A stretch of 64,000 nt of DNA. Source: Thiodiazotropha sp040506975 (GTDB taxonomy: Bacteria > Pseudomonadota > Gammaproteobacteria > Chromatiales > Chromatiaceae). The notes under the pieces are model-generated. The model was given only the letters and a program-made list of their open reading frames with translations. It was not told where the DNA came from and searched no databases. The translations under genes and the position numbers were made by a program. Positions 45,003 to 54,472 of the stretch are shown piece by piece (the stretch's first letter is position 1; each line of letters starts with the position of its first letter). The stretch is taken from assembly GCA_965211775.1 (NCBI GenBank), contig OZ242974.1, positions 3,596,001 to 3,660,000 on the forward strand, read 5' to 3'.

Positions 45003-46322
45003 ATGCTTGACAACCACCCCCAATGGCGCAAATTGCTGATCCTTCCCCCCATCGCACTGGGTATCCTGGTACTGATGGTGATGGCCGGCAACAGACAACC
45101 ACCACTGAAAGTGGAGCGTGGCGAACCCACCAAACTGGTACGCACCGTGGAGGCTCGCCAGCTCGAACTGGTTCCGGTGGCGGAAGGGTATGGTAGCGTG
45201 CAGCCCGCGCGGGTCTGGAACGCGGTGGCGCAGGTGGCAGGCCGCATCGTTGATATTCATCCACGACTCAGAGACGGTGAAATCATCAGCGGGGGCAGTC
45301 TGCTGGTGCAGATCGATCCCGCCGATTATCAGCTCAACCTGGCCCAGGCCGAGGCGGAACTGGCCGAATTGGAGGTGGAGGCATCGAATGCCAAGGCCTC
45401 GCTGTCGATCGAAGAGCGCAGCCTGGGCATTGCGCAACGGGAGTTTCAACGGGTCAGCAAACTGGCAAAAAAGGGCACCGCATCCCAGAGTGCCGTGGAT
45501 GATACCGAACGCAACCTGCTCGCCAGTCGGAATGCGGTACAGAATGTCAAAAACACCCTGGCATTGATACCCACCAAGCGCAAGGTCCTGGCGGCCAAGC
45601 GGACCCAGGCCGAGCGGGATCTGCAGAATACCCGCCTGCTCGCACCATTCAACCTGCGGGTTGCCAACATGAGTATCGAGGTCGACCAATATGTCGGCAA
45701 GGGGGAGACCCTGCTTGCCGGGGATGCGGTGGATCGGGTCGAGATCATCGCGCGATTTCCCATGGCGTCCCTGCGTCGACTCTTTATCGGTCGCGAGCGG
45801 CGGGACATCACCGCCGATATCCTGGAGGGCAATCTGGCGGACTTCGTCGCGCTGAAACCCCGGGTCAGGCTCGATCTGGGTACGACAATCGCCGAGTGGG
45901 AGGCTGAGTTCGTACGATTCAGCGACAACGTGGATCCGGAGACCCGTACCATGGGTGTTGTGGTCGCCGTCGACAGACCCTTTGAGAAAATCGAGCCCGG
46001 TATCCGCCCGCCCCTCTCGAAAGGGATGTTCGTGCAGGTTCTGTTACAGGGTAAACCGCAACCCGAACGTATCGTCATACCCCGTTCCGCAATCAGGGAT
46101 GGCGTCGTCTACCTGGCCGATGAGGAGAATCGTCTGCGTCGTCAGCCGGTGGATCTGCTGTTCAGTCAGGGAGATATCAGCATCGTCGCATCCGGCGTAA
46201 CCGCCGGCCAGAAGATCATCGTTTCCGACCTGGTGCCTGCCGTCAGTGGCATGCAGCTCGAAACAAAGACGGACACTGAGATCGAAGAGGCGCTCGCCAC
46301 CGCCGCGAAGGGTGAACAATGA
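45003..46322 (+). CDS. RND efflux periplasmic adaptor (second system)
   Basis: 439 residues from ATG 45003. An N-terminal membrane helix (~10-28) without lipobox anchors it. It has lipoyl halves (VAQVAGRIVDIHPRLRDGE and LLAPFNLRVANMSIEVDQ) and a long coiled coil (~110-195). Ends 4 bases inside the permease gene (ATGA), so the pair is coupled. Distinct in sequence from the adaptor at 26384. Confidence 0.92.
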   Translation: MLDNHPQWRKLLILPPIALGILVLMVMAGNRQPPLKVERGEPTKLVRTVEARQLELVPVAEGYGSVQPARVWNAVAQVAGRIVDIHPRLRDGEIISGGSLLVQIDPADYQLNLAQAEAELAELEVEASNAKASLSIEERSLGIAQREFQRVSKLAKKGTASQSAVDDTERNLLASRNAVQNVKNTLALIPTKRKVLAAKRTQAERDLQNTRLLAPFNLRVANMSIEVDQYVGKGETLLAGDAVDRVEIIARFPMASLRRLFIGRERRDITADILEGNLADFVALKPRVRLDLGTTIAEWEAEFVRFSDNVDPETRTMGVVVAVDRPFEKIEPGIRPPLSKGMFVQVLLQGKPQPERIVIPRSAIRDGVVYLADEENRLRRQPVDLLFSQGDISIVASGVTAGQKIIVSDLVPAVSGMQLETKTDTEIEEALATAAKGEQ

Positions 46323-49300
46323 TCGACTGGTTCGCCCGGCATCCCACTGCCGCCAACCTGCTGATGGCATCGATCATGATTCTCGGCCTGACCGCCCTTC
46401 CCGGTCTGCAGCGGGAAACCCTGCCGGAGATCCAGAACGACAAAGTCGAGGTCCGGGTCGTCTACAAAGGGGCAACCGCGGATGAGGTGGAAGATGCCAT
46501 CTGCCGTCGCCTGGAGGATGCCCTGGAGGGGATCAGCAGCCTGGATGAGATGACCTGTGAATCACGCGAGGGCCTGGGCGTGGCCACCGCGGTGATGCTG
46601 GAAGGGGCGCAGATGACCCGCTTCCTCGATGATGTGAATGCGGAGATCGACGCCATCGATGACTTCCCTGCCGAAACCGAGCTGCCGGTGATCGAGGAGT
46701 TGGGCCGAACCGACGCGGTGATCTCCATAGCGGTAACCGGTCCGGACGACCCGGTGGCCCTGAAGGCCTATGCGGAACACCTGAAGTCCAAACTGCTGAC
46801 ACAAGAGAAGATCGCCGAGGTCACTATCAACGGCTTTTCGGATCACCATATACGGATTGAAATTCCTGCCTGGCGACTTCGGCAATATGGCCTGTCTGCG
46901 CAGGATGTGGCCAACGCCATCGGCCGGCACAGTATCAGCACCCCTGCCGGACGCCTGGAAGGAGACAGGGAAGAGATCCTGTTGCGCTTCGACGATCAAC
47001 GCAAGCAGGTGGACGATTTTTACGACCTGGTGGTGATCTCCGGCAGCAGCGGCGCCACTATCCGGCTCGGCGATATCGCGCGCATCACCGATCGCTTCGA
47101 TCGTGACGAGGAGAAGATCAGCTTCAATGGCCAGCGTGCGGCCATTCTCAATATTGCCAAGACCCGTTCACAGGACATTCTAAACGTCCTCGCCAGGGTG
47201 GAGACGTTCGTGGCGAGGGAAAACTCGACCGCCCCGGAAGGTCTCCAACTGACGCTGACCCAGGACCGCGCTTCGGTGGTTCAGGATCGGCTCGATATGC
47301 TGGTGCGCAACGGCGCCCAGGGTCTTGTGGCGGTGTTTTTCGTACTTTGGCTGTTCTTCAGCTTCCGTTACAGTTTCTGGGTAACCATGGGCCTTCCCGT
47401 CTCCTTTCTCGGCGCCCTCTACATCCTGCCGGTCATCGGCGTCACCATCAATATGATCTCCATGGTAGGACTGTTGATCGGCATTGGTCTGCTGATGGAT
47501 GACGCGATCGTCATCGCTGAGAATATCGCCTCGCGCATGGCCAGGGGTGATAAACCGCTGCAAACCGCAATCACCGGTGTGCGCCAGGTATTGCCCGGCA
47601 TCGCCTCCTCGTTTGCCACCACACTGCTGGTGTTCGGCTCCCTTGCCTTCATCACCGGGGATATCGGTCAAATCCTGCGCATCATGCCGATGGTCCTGAT
47701 CATGGTCATCAGCGTCAGTCTGCTCGAGGCCTTCCTGATTCTGCCGCACCATTTAAGCCACTCCCTGGCGCACATGAATCGCAAGCGGGTCTCCCGCTTC
47801 AGGGAACGGTTTGAAGCCGGCTTTGACCACCTTCGGGAATCTTACTTCGGTCCCTTGCTGGACCGCGCCATCGAGTATCGCTATTTGACCCTCGGTATCG
47901 TGCTGATGCTGCTTATCCTCGCCGTGGCCATGCCGGTGGGCGGAAAACTGAAGTTCGTCGGATTCCCCGACCTTGACGGCGACGTCATCGAGGCCCGGGT
48001 CCTGTTGCCCCAGGGGACACCCCTGGCACACACTGAATCCATCGTGCACGAGATAAGTACTGCGCTGCAGCGCACCAACCAAGCCTTCCTGCAACAGCAG
48101 CCGGAGCAGCAGCCGCTGGTGGAGAACATCACTGTCATCTATGGTCAGAACCCGGACGCCTATGAAACCGGCCCTCATGTCGCACGTGTGGTTGCTGACC
48201 TGCTCAGCGCCGAGATCAGAAATGCAAAACTGGATGACGTGATCAACCGCTGGCGCCAGGAGACGGGCGTGCTTACCGACGTGATTTCGGTCAAATTCAC
48301 CGAACCCACCTTCGGCCCGGGCGGACGCCCCATCGATCTGCGCCTGATGGGGTATGACCTGGCGCGTCTGAAACAGGCTTCCAATGAACTGCAGGACTGG
48401 CTCAACGCCCACCAGGGGGTGAATGATCTGAGTGATGATCTGCGTCCCGGAAAACGGGAATACCGGCTCCATTTAAAGCCGGGAGCGGGTGTTTTGGGAC
48501 TCAATGCGCAACAGGTTGCGGAACAGGTCCGGGCCTCCTATCAGGGTATCAAGATCGACGAATTTCCCGTCGGACCCGAGACCTACGAAGTCAATCTCAG
48601 GCTGATCGCGGATGATCGCACAGACGCGGAAGATCTCTACAATCTCAGCATCACCGGCCCCGGCGGCTCACTCATCCCCCTCTCCGTGGTTGCCGATATC
48701 GAGGAGGTCAGAGGCTGGGCCCGTATCAACCGGGTCAACCGGCAACGGACCGTCACCCTGCAGGGTGACGTGGACCGCAACAAGGCCAATGCGCAGGAGC
48801 TGTTGGCATTGGCCAAGCGCAGCTTCATTCCCGAACTCCTGGAGCGCTACCCCGACATCCGGTTCGATATCCAGGGAGAGAGCAAGGAGTCGGCGAAGAC
48901 AGGCCAGTCTATCGTGCGCAATGTCCTGCTCGGACTGGTCGGTGTCTACATGTTGCTGGCACTGCAATTCAAGGGCTATCTAGCCCCCATCACAGTTATG
49001 ATAGTGATCCCGTCGGCATTGATCGGTGTGATTTTCGGTCACATGGCCCTGGGACTCGATCTGACCATGCCCAGTATCGTCGGCATGGCCTCCCTGTTCG
49101 GAGTGGTGGTCAATGATTCGATCTTGCTGGTGGTCTTTATCCGTGACCACCGCATGGCGGGGATACCCGTGGCCGTGGCCGCCAAACAGGCAGGCCGGGC
49201 ACGGTTCAGGCCAATCCTGTTAACCTCGATCAGTACCATCGCAGGATTGACCCCCCTGCTGCTGGAAAAGAGTCTGCAGGCGCAGATCCTGATCCCACTT

Positions 49301-49462
49301 GCCGCCAGTATCGCTTTCGGCCTGACGGCAGCCACCCTGGTTGCGCTGTTTCTGGTCCCCGCCGTCTACTGCATTCTGGATGATTTCAACCTGCTCGGTA
49401 AACTGCATGACGAGAGTGATGAGGAGATCTCCGGAAAGAACGAGGAGTTGACGGGCGCCTAG
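46319..49462 (+). CDS. RND-family efflux transporter permease (second system)
   Basis: 1047 residues. RND topology with two six-helix bundles and large periplasmic loops; GIGLLMDDAIVIAENI in helix 4 carries the Asp pair of the proton relay. Starts DWFARHPTAANLLMASIMIL, typical of a proteobacterial HAE1-like branch close to MdtB/OqxB-type pumps. Substrate unknown. No outer-membrane factor gene adjacent. Confidence 0.92.
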   Translation: MIDWFARHPTAANLLMASIMILGLTALPGLQRETLPEIQNDKVEVRVVYKGATADEVEDAICRRLEDALEGISSLDEMTCESREGLGVATAVMLEGAQMTRFLDDVNAEIDAIDDFPAETELPVIEELGRTDAVISIAVTGPDDPVALKAYAEHLKSKLLTQEKIAEVTINGFSDHHIRIEIPAWRLRQYGLSAQDVANAIGRHSISTPAGRLEGDREEILLRFDDQRKQVDDFYDLVVISGSSGATIRLGDIARITDRFDRDEEKISFNGQRAAILNIAKTRSQDILNVLARVETFVARENSTAPEGLQLTLTQDRASVVQDRLDMLVRNGAQGLVAVFFVLWLFFSFRYSFWVTMGLPVSFLGALYILPVIGVTINMISMVGLLIGIGLLMDDAIVIAENIASRMARGDKPLQTAITGVRQVLPGIASSFATTLLVFGSLAFITGDIGQILRIMPMVLIMVISVSLLEAFLILPHHLSHSLAHMNRKRVSRFRERFEAGFDHLRESYFGPLLDRAIEYRYLTLGIVLMLLILAVAMPVGGKLKFVGFPDLDGDVIEARVLLPQGTPLAHTESIVHEISTALQRTNQAFLQQQPEQQPLVENITVIYGQNPDAYETGPHVARVVADLLSAEIRNAKLDDVINRWRQETGVLTDVISVKFTEPTFGPGGRPIDLRLMGYDLARLKQASNELQDWLNAHQGVNDLSDDLRPGKREYRLHLKPGAGVLGLNAQQVAEQVRASYQGIKIDEFPVGPETYEVNLRLIADDRTDAEDLYNLSITGPGGSLIPLSVVADIEEVRGWARINRVNRQRTVTLQGDVDRNKANAQELLALAKRSFIPELLERYPDIRFDIQGESKESAKTGQSIVRNVLLGLVGVYMLLALQFKGYLAPITVMIVIPSALIGVIFGHMALGLDLTMPSIVGMASLFGVVVNDSILLVVFIRDHRMAGIPVAVAAKQAGRARFRPILLTSISTIAGLTPLLLEKSLQAQILIPLAASIAFGLTAATLVALFLVPAVYCILDDFNLLGKLHDESDEEISGKNEELTGA

Positions 49463-49513
49463 CACCCGGACGGGCACAGGTTTCAAATTCCGTATCAGCG
49501 TATCGAGTTGCGC

Positions 49514-49768
49514 TCATTCGATCTCATGCTGCCTGGCATAGGTTAGCCACGTCAGCAGTTTTTCCCGTAACACCTCTTTGGTATAAGGCTTGCTCAAATA
49601 GTCATCCATACCGGCCGCGAGACAGCGTTCCCGGTCACCCTCCAAAGCGTTTGCGGTCAAGGCTATGATCGGCACTCTTTTCTTGTCATGCCGTTTTTCC
49701 CGGTCGCGCCATATGCGCGTTGCCTCGTAACCATCCATCTCGGGCATCTGGCAATCCATCAGCACTAG
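49514..49768 (-). pseudogene. Hybrid histidine kinase fragment: receiver-domain C-terminus
   Basis: Second part of the kinase gene split by the IS1380 array. Reads LVLMDCQMPEMDGYEATRI onward; MD holds the phosphoacceptor Asp and ALTANAL and KPYTKEVL hold the Thr/Lys positions. It lacks any start of its own upstream of the insertion; an internal ATG could be used. Confidence 0.85.
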
Positions 49769-51336
49769 CCCGCATGTTTCATCCGTTTTTAAATTTAGCC
49801 GGTGATATGGCCAAGCTTGGATGGTTTGCCCTCACTGGGAACCAAACCTCTATCAAGCCCTGATTCTCCACCCTCCGGGCAGACTCCCCCTTACCCCCAT
49901 TGTTGATCAACGTGCCGGGGCAGCACTCTGCCGGGCTATCCCGGCTTGAGTCGTGCCGCCACCTGGAAAAACAGCGCCTGATAGGGATAGGTGCTGGAGA
50001 GCAGGAAGCGGATCCGTCGCGTGTTGCGAATGATGACCGCCCCGATCTTGAACAGTTTGAGCCGGATCGTGGTCATCTGTGCACGCGCCAGTTCCGTGCC
50101 CTTCAGCGCGAGGCGCCGGATGGCCTCCATCAGCACATAGGCCAGACTGGACAGCAGTAGACGAAACTGATTGGCCCACCAGTAATGCGCGCTGGTGCGA
50201 TCGGCGAACAGCCCCAGTTGCTGCTCCTTGATTCGGTTCTCCATGTCACCACGGGCGCAGTAGAGGTCATCGTAAAGGCGCTGTTTGTCGCCGGCCAGGT
50301 TGGTGACGATGAAGCGTGGATTTGGCCCCTTGTCGGTGACCTCCAGTTTGGCGATCACCTTGCGACGCGTCTTCCAGGTGCTGGCGGCATAGTGAAACTG
50401 AAAGAATTCCCGCATCTTCATGCTGGTTCGCTTCGCCAGTTCCTCAACCCACTGCATGGGCTCACGGATACACCGCAGCAAGGCGTCATTCTTGGCGATG
50501 CCCACGATATAGCCCACAGCGTTGCGCTCGCACCAGCTGAGCATGTGGTGACGGCAAAAGCCGCTATCGCCCCGAAAGATGATACGCACTTCAGGCCAAG
50601 CCCGGCGCAGGCGTTTGACCAACAGCGCCAGAATCGCCCAGGCATGCTTGGGCGCATCGATCCGGCTGGGCCGCAGATAACTCACCAGCAGTTGATCGCC
50701 ACAAAAGACATACAGGGGCAGGAAGCAGTAGTGATCGTAGTAGCCGTGAAAGAAGCGGCCTTCCTGGCGGCCATGCACCGGATCATCCGTGGCGTCGAAA
50801 TCCAGGATCAGCTCATCGGGTGGTGCATCATATGAGGCAATGAACTGCTCGAGCAGTAGGTTGTGGACATCAACGGCAACCCGGCGATCGACCCGGTTCT
50901 CCAGCCGACAAAGTGTCGACTGGCTGCCCAGTACCTCCTCGCGTTCGATCGAGCTCTGTAGGGCCGGGTCGGTGCGTAGTGTCTGATGGTCGTTCAGATC
51001 TTCATAACCCAGGCAGAGCCCATAGACTCGCTGGCGCAACAGGCTCAACTGGCTGTGTTCAATATAGCGGGGATCTCGCGGGTCGGGGATGACCGCATCA
51101 ACCGCCTCGAGCAATCCCAGACGCCTGTCGATCTCACGCAGCAGCAACACGCCGCCGTCCGAGGTGATATCGCCACCGGAAAACTCGGCTTGAACCTTAC
51201 GGCGTTTTAGGGCTGGAAAATCAAAGGCAGTCTGGGTACAGTTTGTCACAGGCAAAATCCTTTCGATTACAGTGTAAGCAACTGAATTATATCGAAGTAT
51301 CAGGATTTTGCCTTTTTAATGCGTGAAATATTGGGG
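49769..51336 (-). mobile_element. IS1380-family element A, copy 3
   Basis: 1568 bp, flanked by CTAG at 49765-49768 and 51337-51340. Left member of a three-element head-to-tail array. Confidence 0.95.
49936..51249 (-). CDS. IS1380-family transposase, copy 3
   Basis: 437 residues from GTG at 51249. DDE motifs intact (FRGDSGF). One private substitution, Gly to Ser in AKRTSMKM. Confidence 0.93.
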   Translation of the reverse strand: MTNCTQTAFDFPALKRRKVQAEFSGGDITSDGGVLLLREIDRRLGLLEAVDAVIPDPRDPRYIEHSQLSLLRQRVYGLCLGYEDLNDHQTLRTDPALQSSIEREEVLGSQSTLCRLENRVDRRVAVDVHNLLLEQFIASYDAPPDELILDFDATDDPVHGRQEGRFFHGYYDHYCFLPLYVFCGDQLLVSYLRPSRIDAPKHAWAILALLVKRLRRAWPEVRIIFRGDSGFCRHHMLSWCERNAVGYIVGIAKNDALLRCIREPMQWVEELAKRTSMKMREFFQFHYAASTWKTRRKVIAKLEVTDKGPNPRFIVTNLAGDKQRLYDDLYCARGDMENRIKEQQLGLFADRTSAHYWWANQFRLLLSSLAYVLMEAIRRLALKGTELARAQMTTIRLKLFKIGAVIIRNTRRIRFLLSSTYPYQALFFQVAARLKPG

Positions 51337-51340
51337 CTAG

Positions 51341-52900
51341 CCCGGATATTTCATCCATTTGCCGATACTGGCACGAGGAGAAGGCCGGGACGAGAAACAG
51401 GATGATACCGGCTCCAAACGCCCCGATTTCTGGCTGACAGGCACAGCTTCCCCTTACCCCGTTATTTATCAACGTGCCGGGGCAGCACTCATCGCGTGCT
51501 ATCCTGGCTCCAGCCGTTCGGCCACACTGAAGAACAATGCCTGGTAAGGAAAGACACTGGAGAGCAGGAAGCGGACACGCCGGGTATTGCGTATCACCAC
51601 CGCACCCACTTTGAGTAGTTTAAGCCGCAGCGTGCCGACCTGGGTCTTGGCCAGTTCTGTACCCTGTAAGGCCAAGCGGCGAATCGCTTCCATCAACACA
51701 TAGGCCAGGCTCGACAGCAGCAAGCGAAACTGATTGGTCCACCAATGATGTGCACTGGTGCGATCAGCAAACAGCCCCAGCTGTTGTTCCTTGATGCGGT
51801 TTTCCATCTCGCCCCGCGCACAATAGACGTCGTCGTAAAGGGTTTGGGCATCGCCGTTGAGGTTGGTGACGACAAATCGGGGATTACGCCCTCGCTCACT
51901 CACCTCCAGCTTGGCGATCACCGCGCGTCGACGGCGCCAGCTGCGTGCACCGTAGCGCAGGCCAAGGAAGACGCGTTGCTTCTGTCCGTTGGCCTTGAAG
52001 CATTGCTCGACTGCAGTGAAGTCTTCCTCGATCATCCGTTGCAGGCGGTGGTTGCGCGCCAGGCCTACGATGTAGCCAATGCCATGGCGTTCACACCAGC
52101 GCAGCATGCGGTGACGACAGAAGCCCGAGTCGGCTCTCAGGATGATCCGCACCGCCGGCCACGCCTGACGCAAGCGTTTGACCAGCAGGGCGAGGATCGC
52201 CCACGCATGTTTCGCCCCGTCGATCTTGCTCGGGCGCAAATAGCTGACCAGCAGTTGTTCGCCGCAAAACACGTACAACGGGAGAAAGCAGTAGTTATCG
52301 TAGTAACCGTGGAAGAAGCGGCCTTCCTGCAGGCCGTGAACCCGGTCATCGGTGGCGTCGAAGTCCAGGATCAACTCCTCGGGTGGCTCGGCAAACGAGG
52401 CGATGAACTGCTCGATCAGGACCTGATGGATCGCGACAGCGGTTGCCCGATCTGACCGATTCTCCAAGCGACAGAGCGTGGGTGAACTGCCCAGTGCCTG
52501 ATCCTGTTCCACGGCCGTCTGAAAGGCCAAATCTTGTCGCAGACTGTCGTGATCGTTGAGGTCTTCATAGCCCTGGCACAGGGCATAGACCCGCTGGCGT
52601 AGTAGAGAAATCTGATCATGTTGCACATAGCGGCCATCGCGTGGATCAGCGAGAGTGTCATTGACGGCTTCAAGCAATCCCAGCCGTCGGTCCGCTTGTC
52701 GTAGCAACAACACGCCGCCATCACTGCTGATATCACCACCGGAAAAATCCGCTTCAACCTGGCGGCGTTTTACCGCTGGAAAAGCAAAACGACCTTGGGT
52801 ACATTCTGTCACAGGCAAAACCTCGTTCAATTTCAGCCTAAGTAACTGAATTCTATTGAACTACACGGGTTTTACCCTCTTTATTTGTGAAATATTCGGG
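51341..52900 (-). mobile_element. IS1380-family element B (divergent)
   Basis: 1560 bp with related ends (CCCGGATATTTCA at left; reading in from right CCCGAATATTTCA), flanked by CTAG at 51337-51340 and 52901-52904. Nucleotide sequence is clearly diverged from element A; only this copy is present. Confidence 0.93.
51499..52812 (-). CDS. IS1380-family transposase, element B
   Basis: 437 residues from GTG 52812 (ACGAGG 8 bases upstream); an in-frame TTG at 52830 is also possible. Clearly homologous to element A transposase throughout (shared DFDATDD, DSGFCRH, EMENRIKEQQLGLFADRTSAH), with the middle diverged (for example EEDFTAVEQCFKANGQ). Motifs intact. Confidence 0.93.
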   Translation of the reverse strand: MTECTQGRFAFPAVKRRQVEADFSGGDISSDGGVLLLRQADRRLGLLEAVNDTLADPRDGRYVQHDQISLLRQRVYALCQGYEDLNDHDSLRQDLAFQTAVEQDQALGSSPTLCRLENRSDRATAVAIHQVLIEQFIASFAEPPEELILDFDATDDRVHGLQEGRFFHGYYDNYCFLPLYVFCGEQLLVSYLRPSKIDGAKHAWAILALLVKRLRQAWPAVRIILRADSGFCRHRMLRWCERHGIGYIVGLARNHRLQRMIEEDFTAVEQCFKANGQKQRVFLGLRYGARSWRRRRAVIAKLEVSERGRNPRFVVTNLNGDAQTLYDDVYCARGEMENRIKEQQLGLFADRTSAHHWWTNQFRLLLSSLAYVLMEAIRRLALQGTELAKTQVGTLRLKLLKVGAVVIRNTRRVRFLLSSVFPYQALFFSVAERLEPG

Positions 52901-52904
52901 CTAG

Positions 52905-54472
52905 CCCGCATGTTTCATCCGTTTTTAAATTTAGCCGGTGATATGGCCAAGCTTGGATGGTTTGCCCTCACTGGGAACCAAACCTCTATCAAGCCCTGAT
53001 TTTCCACCCTCCGGGCAGACTCCCCCTTACCCCCATTGTTGATCAACGTGCCGGGGCAGCACTCTGCCGGGCTATCCCGGCTTGAGTCGTGCCGCCACCT
53101 GGAAAAACAGCGCCTGATAGGGATAGGTGCTGGAGAGCAGGAAGCGGATCCGTCGCGTGTTGCGAATGATGACCGCCCCGATCTTGAACAGTTTGAGCCG
53201 GATCGTGGTCATCTGTGCACGCGCCAGTTCCGTGCCCTTCAGCGCGAGGCGCCGGATGGCCTCCATCAGCACATAGGCCAGACTGGACAGCAGTAGACGA
53301 AACTGATTGGCCCACCAGTAATGCGCGCTGGTGCGATCGGCGAACAGCCCCAGTTGCTGCTCCTTGATTCGGTTCTCCATGTCACCACGGGCGCAGTAGA
53401 GGTCATCGTAAAGGCGCTGTTTGTCGCCGGCCAGGTTGGTGACGATGAAGCGTGGATTTGGCCCCTTGTCGGTGACCTCCAGTTTGGCGATCACCTTGCG
53501 ACGCGTCTTCCAGGTGCTGGCGGCATAGTGAAACTGAAAGAATTCCCGCATCTTCATGCCGGTTCGCTTCGCCAGTTCCTCAACCCACTGCATGGGCTCA
53601 CGGATACACCGTAGCAAGGCGTCATTCTTGGCGATGCCCACGATATAGCCCACAGCGTTGCGCTCGCACCAGCTGAGCATGTGGTGACGGCAAAAGCCGC
53701 TATCGCCCCGAAAGATGATACGCACTTCAGGCCAAGCCCGGCGCAGGCGTTTGACCAACAGCGCCAGAATCGCCCAGGCATGCTTGGGCGCATCGATCCG
53801 GCTGGGCCGCAGATAACTCACCAGCAGTTGATCGCCACAAAAGACATACAGGGGCAGGAAGCAGTAGTGATCGTAGTAGCCGTGAAAGAAGCGGCCTTCC
53901 TGGCGGCCATGCACCGGATCATCCGTGGCGTCGAAATCCAGGATCAGCTCATCGGGTGGTGCATCATATGAGGCAATGAACTGCTCGAGCAGTAGGTTGT
54001 GGACATCAACGGCAACCCGGCGATCGACCCGGTTCTCCAGCCGACAAAGTGTCGACTGGCTGCCCAGTACCTCCTCGCGTTCGATCGAGCTCTGTAGGGC
54101 CGGGTCGGTGCGTAGTGTCTGATGGTCGTTCAGATCTTCATAACCCAGGCAGAGCCCATAGACTCGCTGGCGCAACAGGCTCAACTGGCTGTGTTCAATA
54201 TAGCGGGGATCTCGCGGGTCGGGGATGACCGCATCAACCGCCTCGAGCAATCCCAGACGCCTGTCGATCTCACGCAGCAGCAACACGCCGCCGTCCGAGG
54301 TGATATCGCCACCGGAAAACTCGGCTTGAACCTTACGGCGTTTTAGGGCTGGAAAATCAAAGGCAGTCTGGGTACAGTTTGTCACAGGCAAAATCCTTTC
54401 GATTACAGTGTAAGCAACTGAATTATATCGAAGTATCAGGATTTTGCCTTTTTAATGCGTGAAATATTGGGG
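52905..54472 (-). mobile_element. IS1380-family element A, copy 4
   Basis: 1568 bp, flanked by CTAG at 52901-52904 and 54473-54476. Right member of the array. Confidence 0.95.
53072..54385 (-). CDS. IS1380-family transposase, copy 4
   Basis: 437 residues from GTG at 54385. Agrees with the consensus of the four copies at every position where another copy differs in protein sequence; one silent change seen (53612 region). Intact and presumably active. Confidence 0.93.
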   Translation of the reverse strand: MTNCTQTAFDFPALKRRKVQAEFSGGDITSDGGVLLLREIDRRLGLLEAVDAVIPDPRDPRYIEHSQLSLLRQRVYGLCLGYEDLNDHQTLRTDPALQSSIEREEVLGSQSTLCRLENRVDRRVAVDVHNLLLEQFIASYDAPPDELILDFDATDDPVHGRQEGRFFHGYYDHYCFLPLYVFCGDQLLVSYLRPSRIDAPKHAWAILALLVKRLRRAWPEVRIIFRGDSGFCRHHMLSWCERNAVGYIVGIAKNDALLRCIREPMQWVEELAKRTGMKMREFFQFHYAASTWKTRRKVIAKLEVTDKGPNPRFIVTNLAGDKQRLYDDLYCARGDMENRIKEQQLGLFADRTSAHYWWANQFRLLLSSLAYVLMEAIRRLALKGTELARAQMTTIRLKLFKIGAVIIRNTRRIRFLLSSTYPYQALFFQVAARLKPG

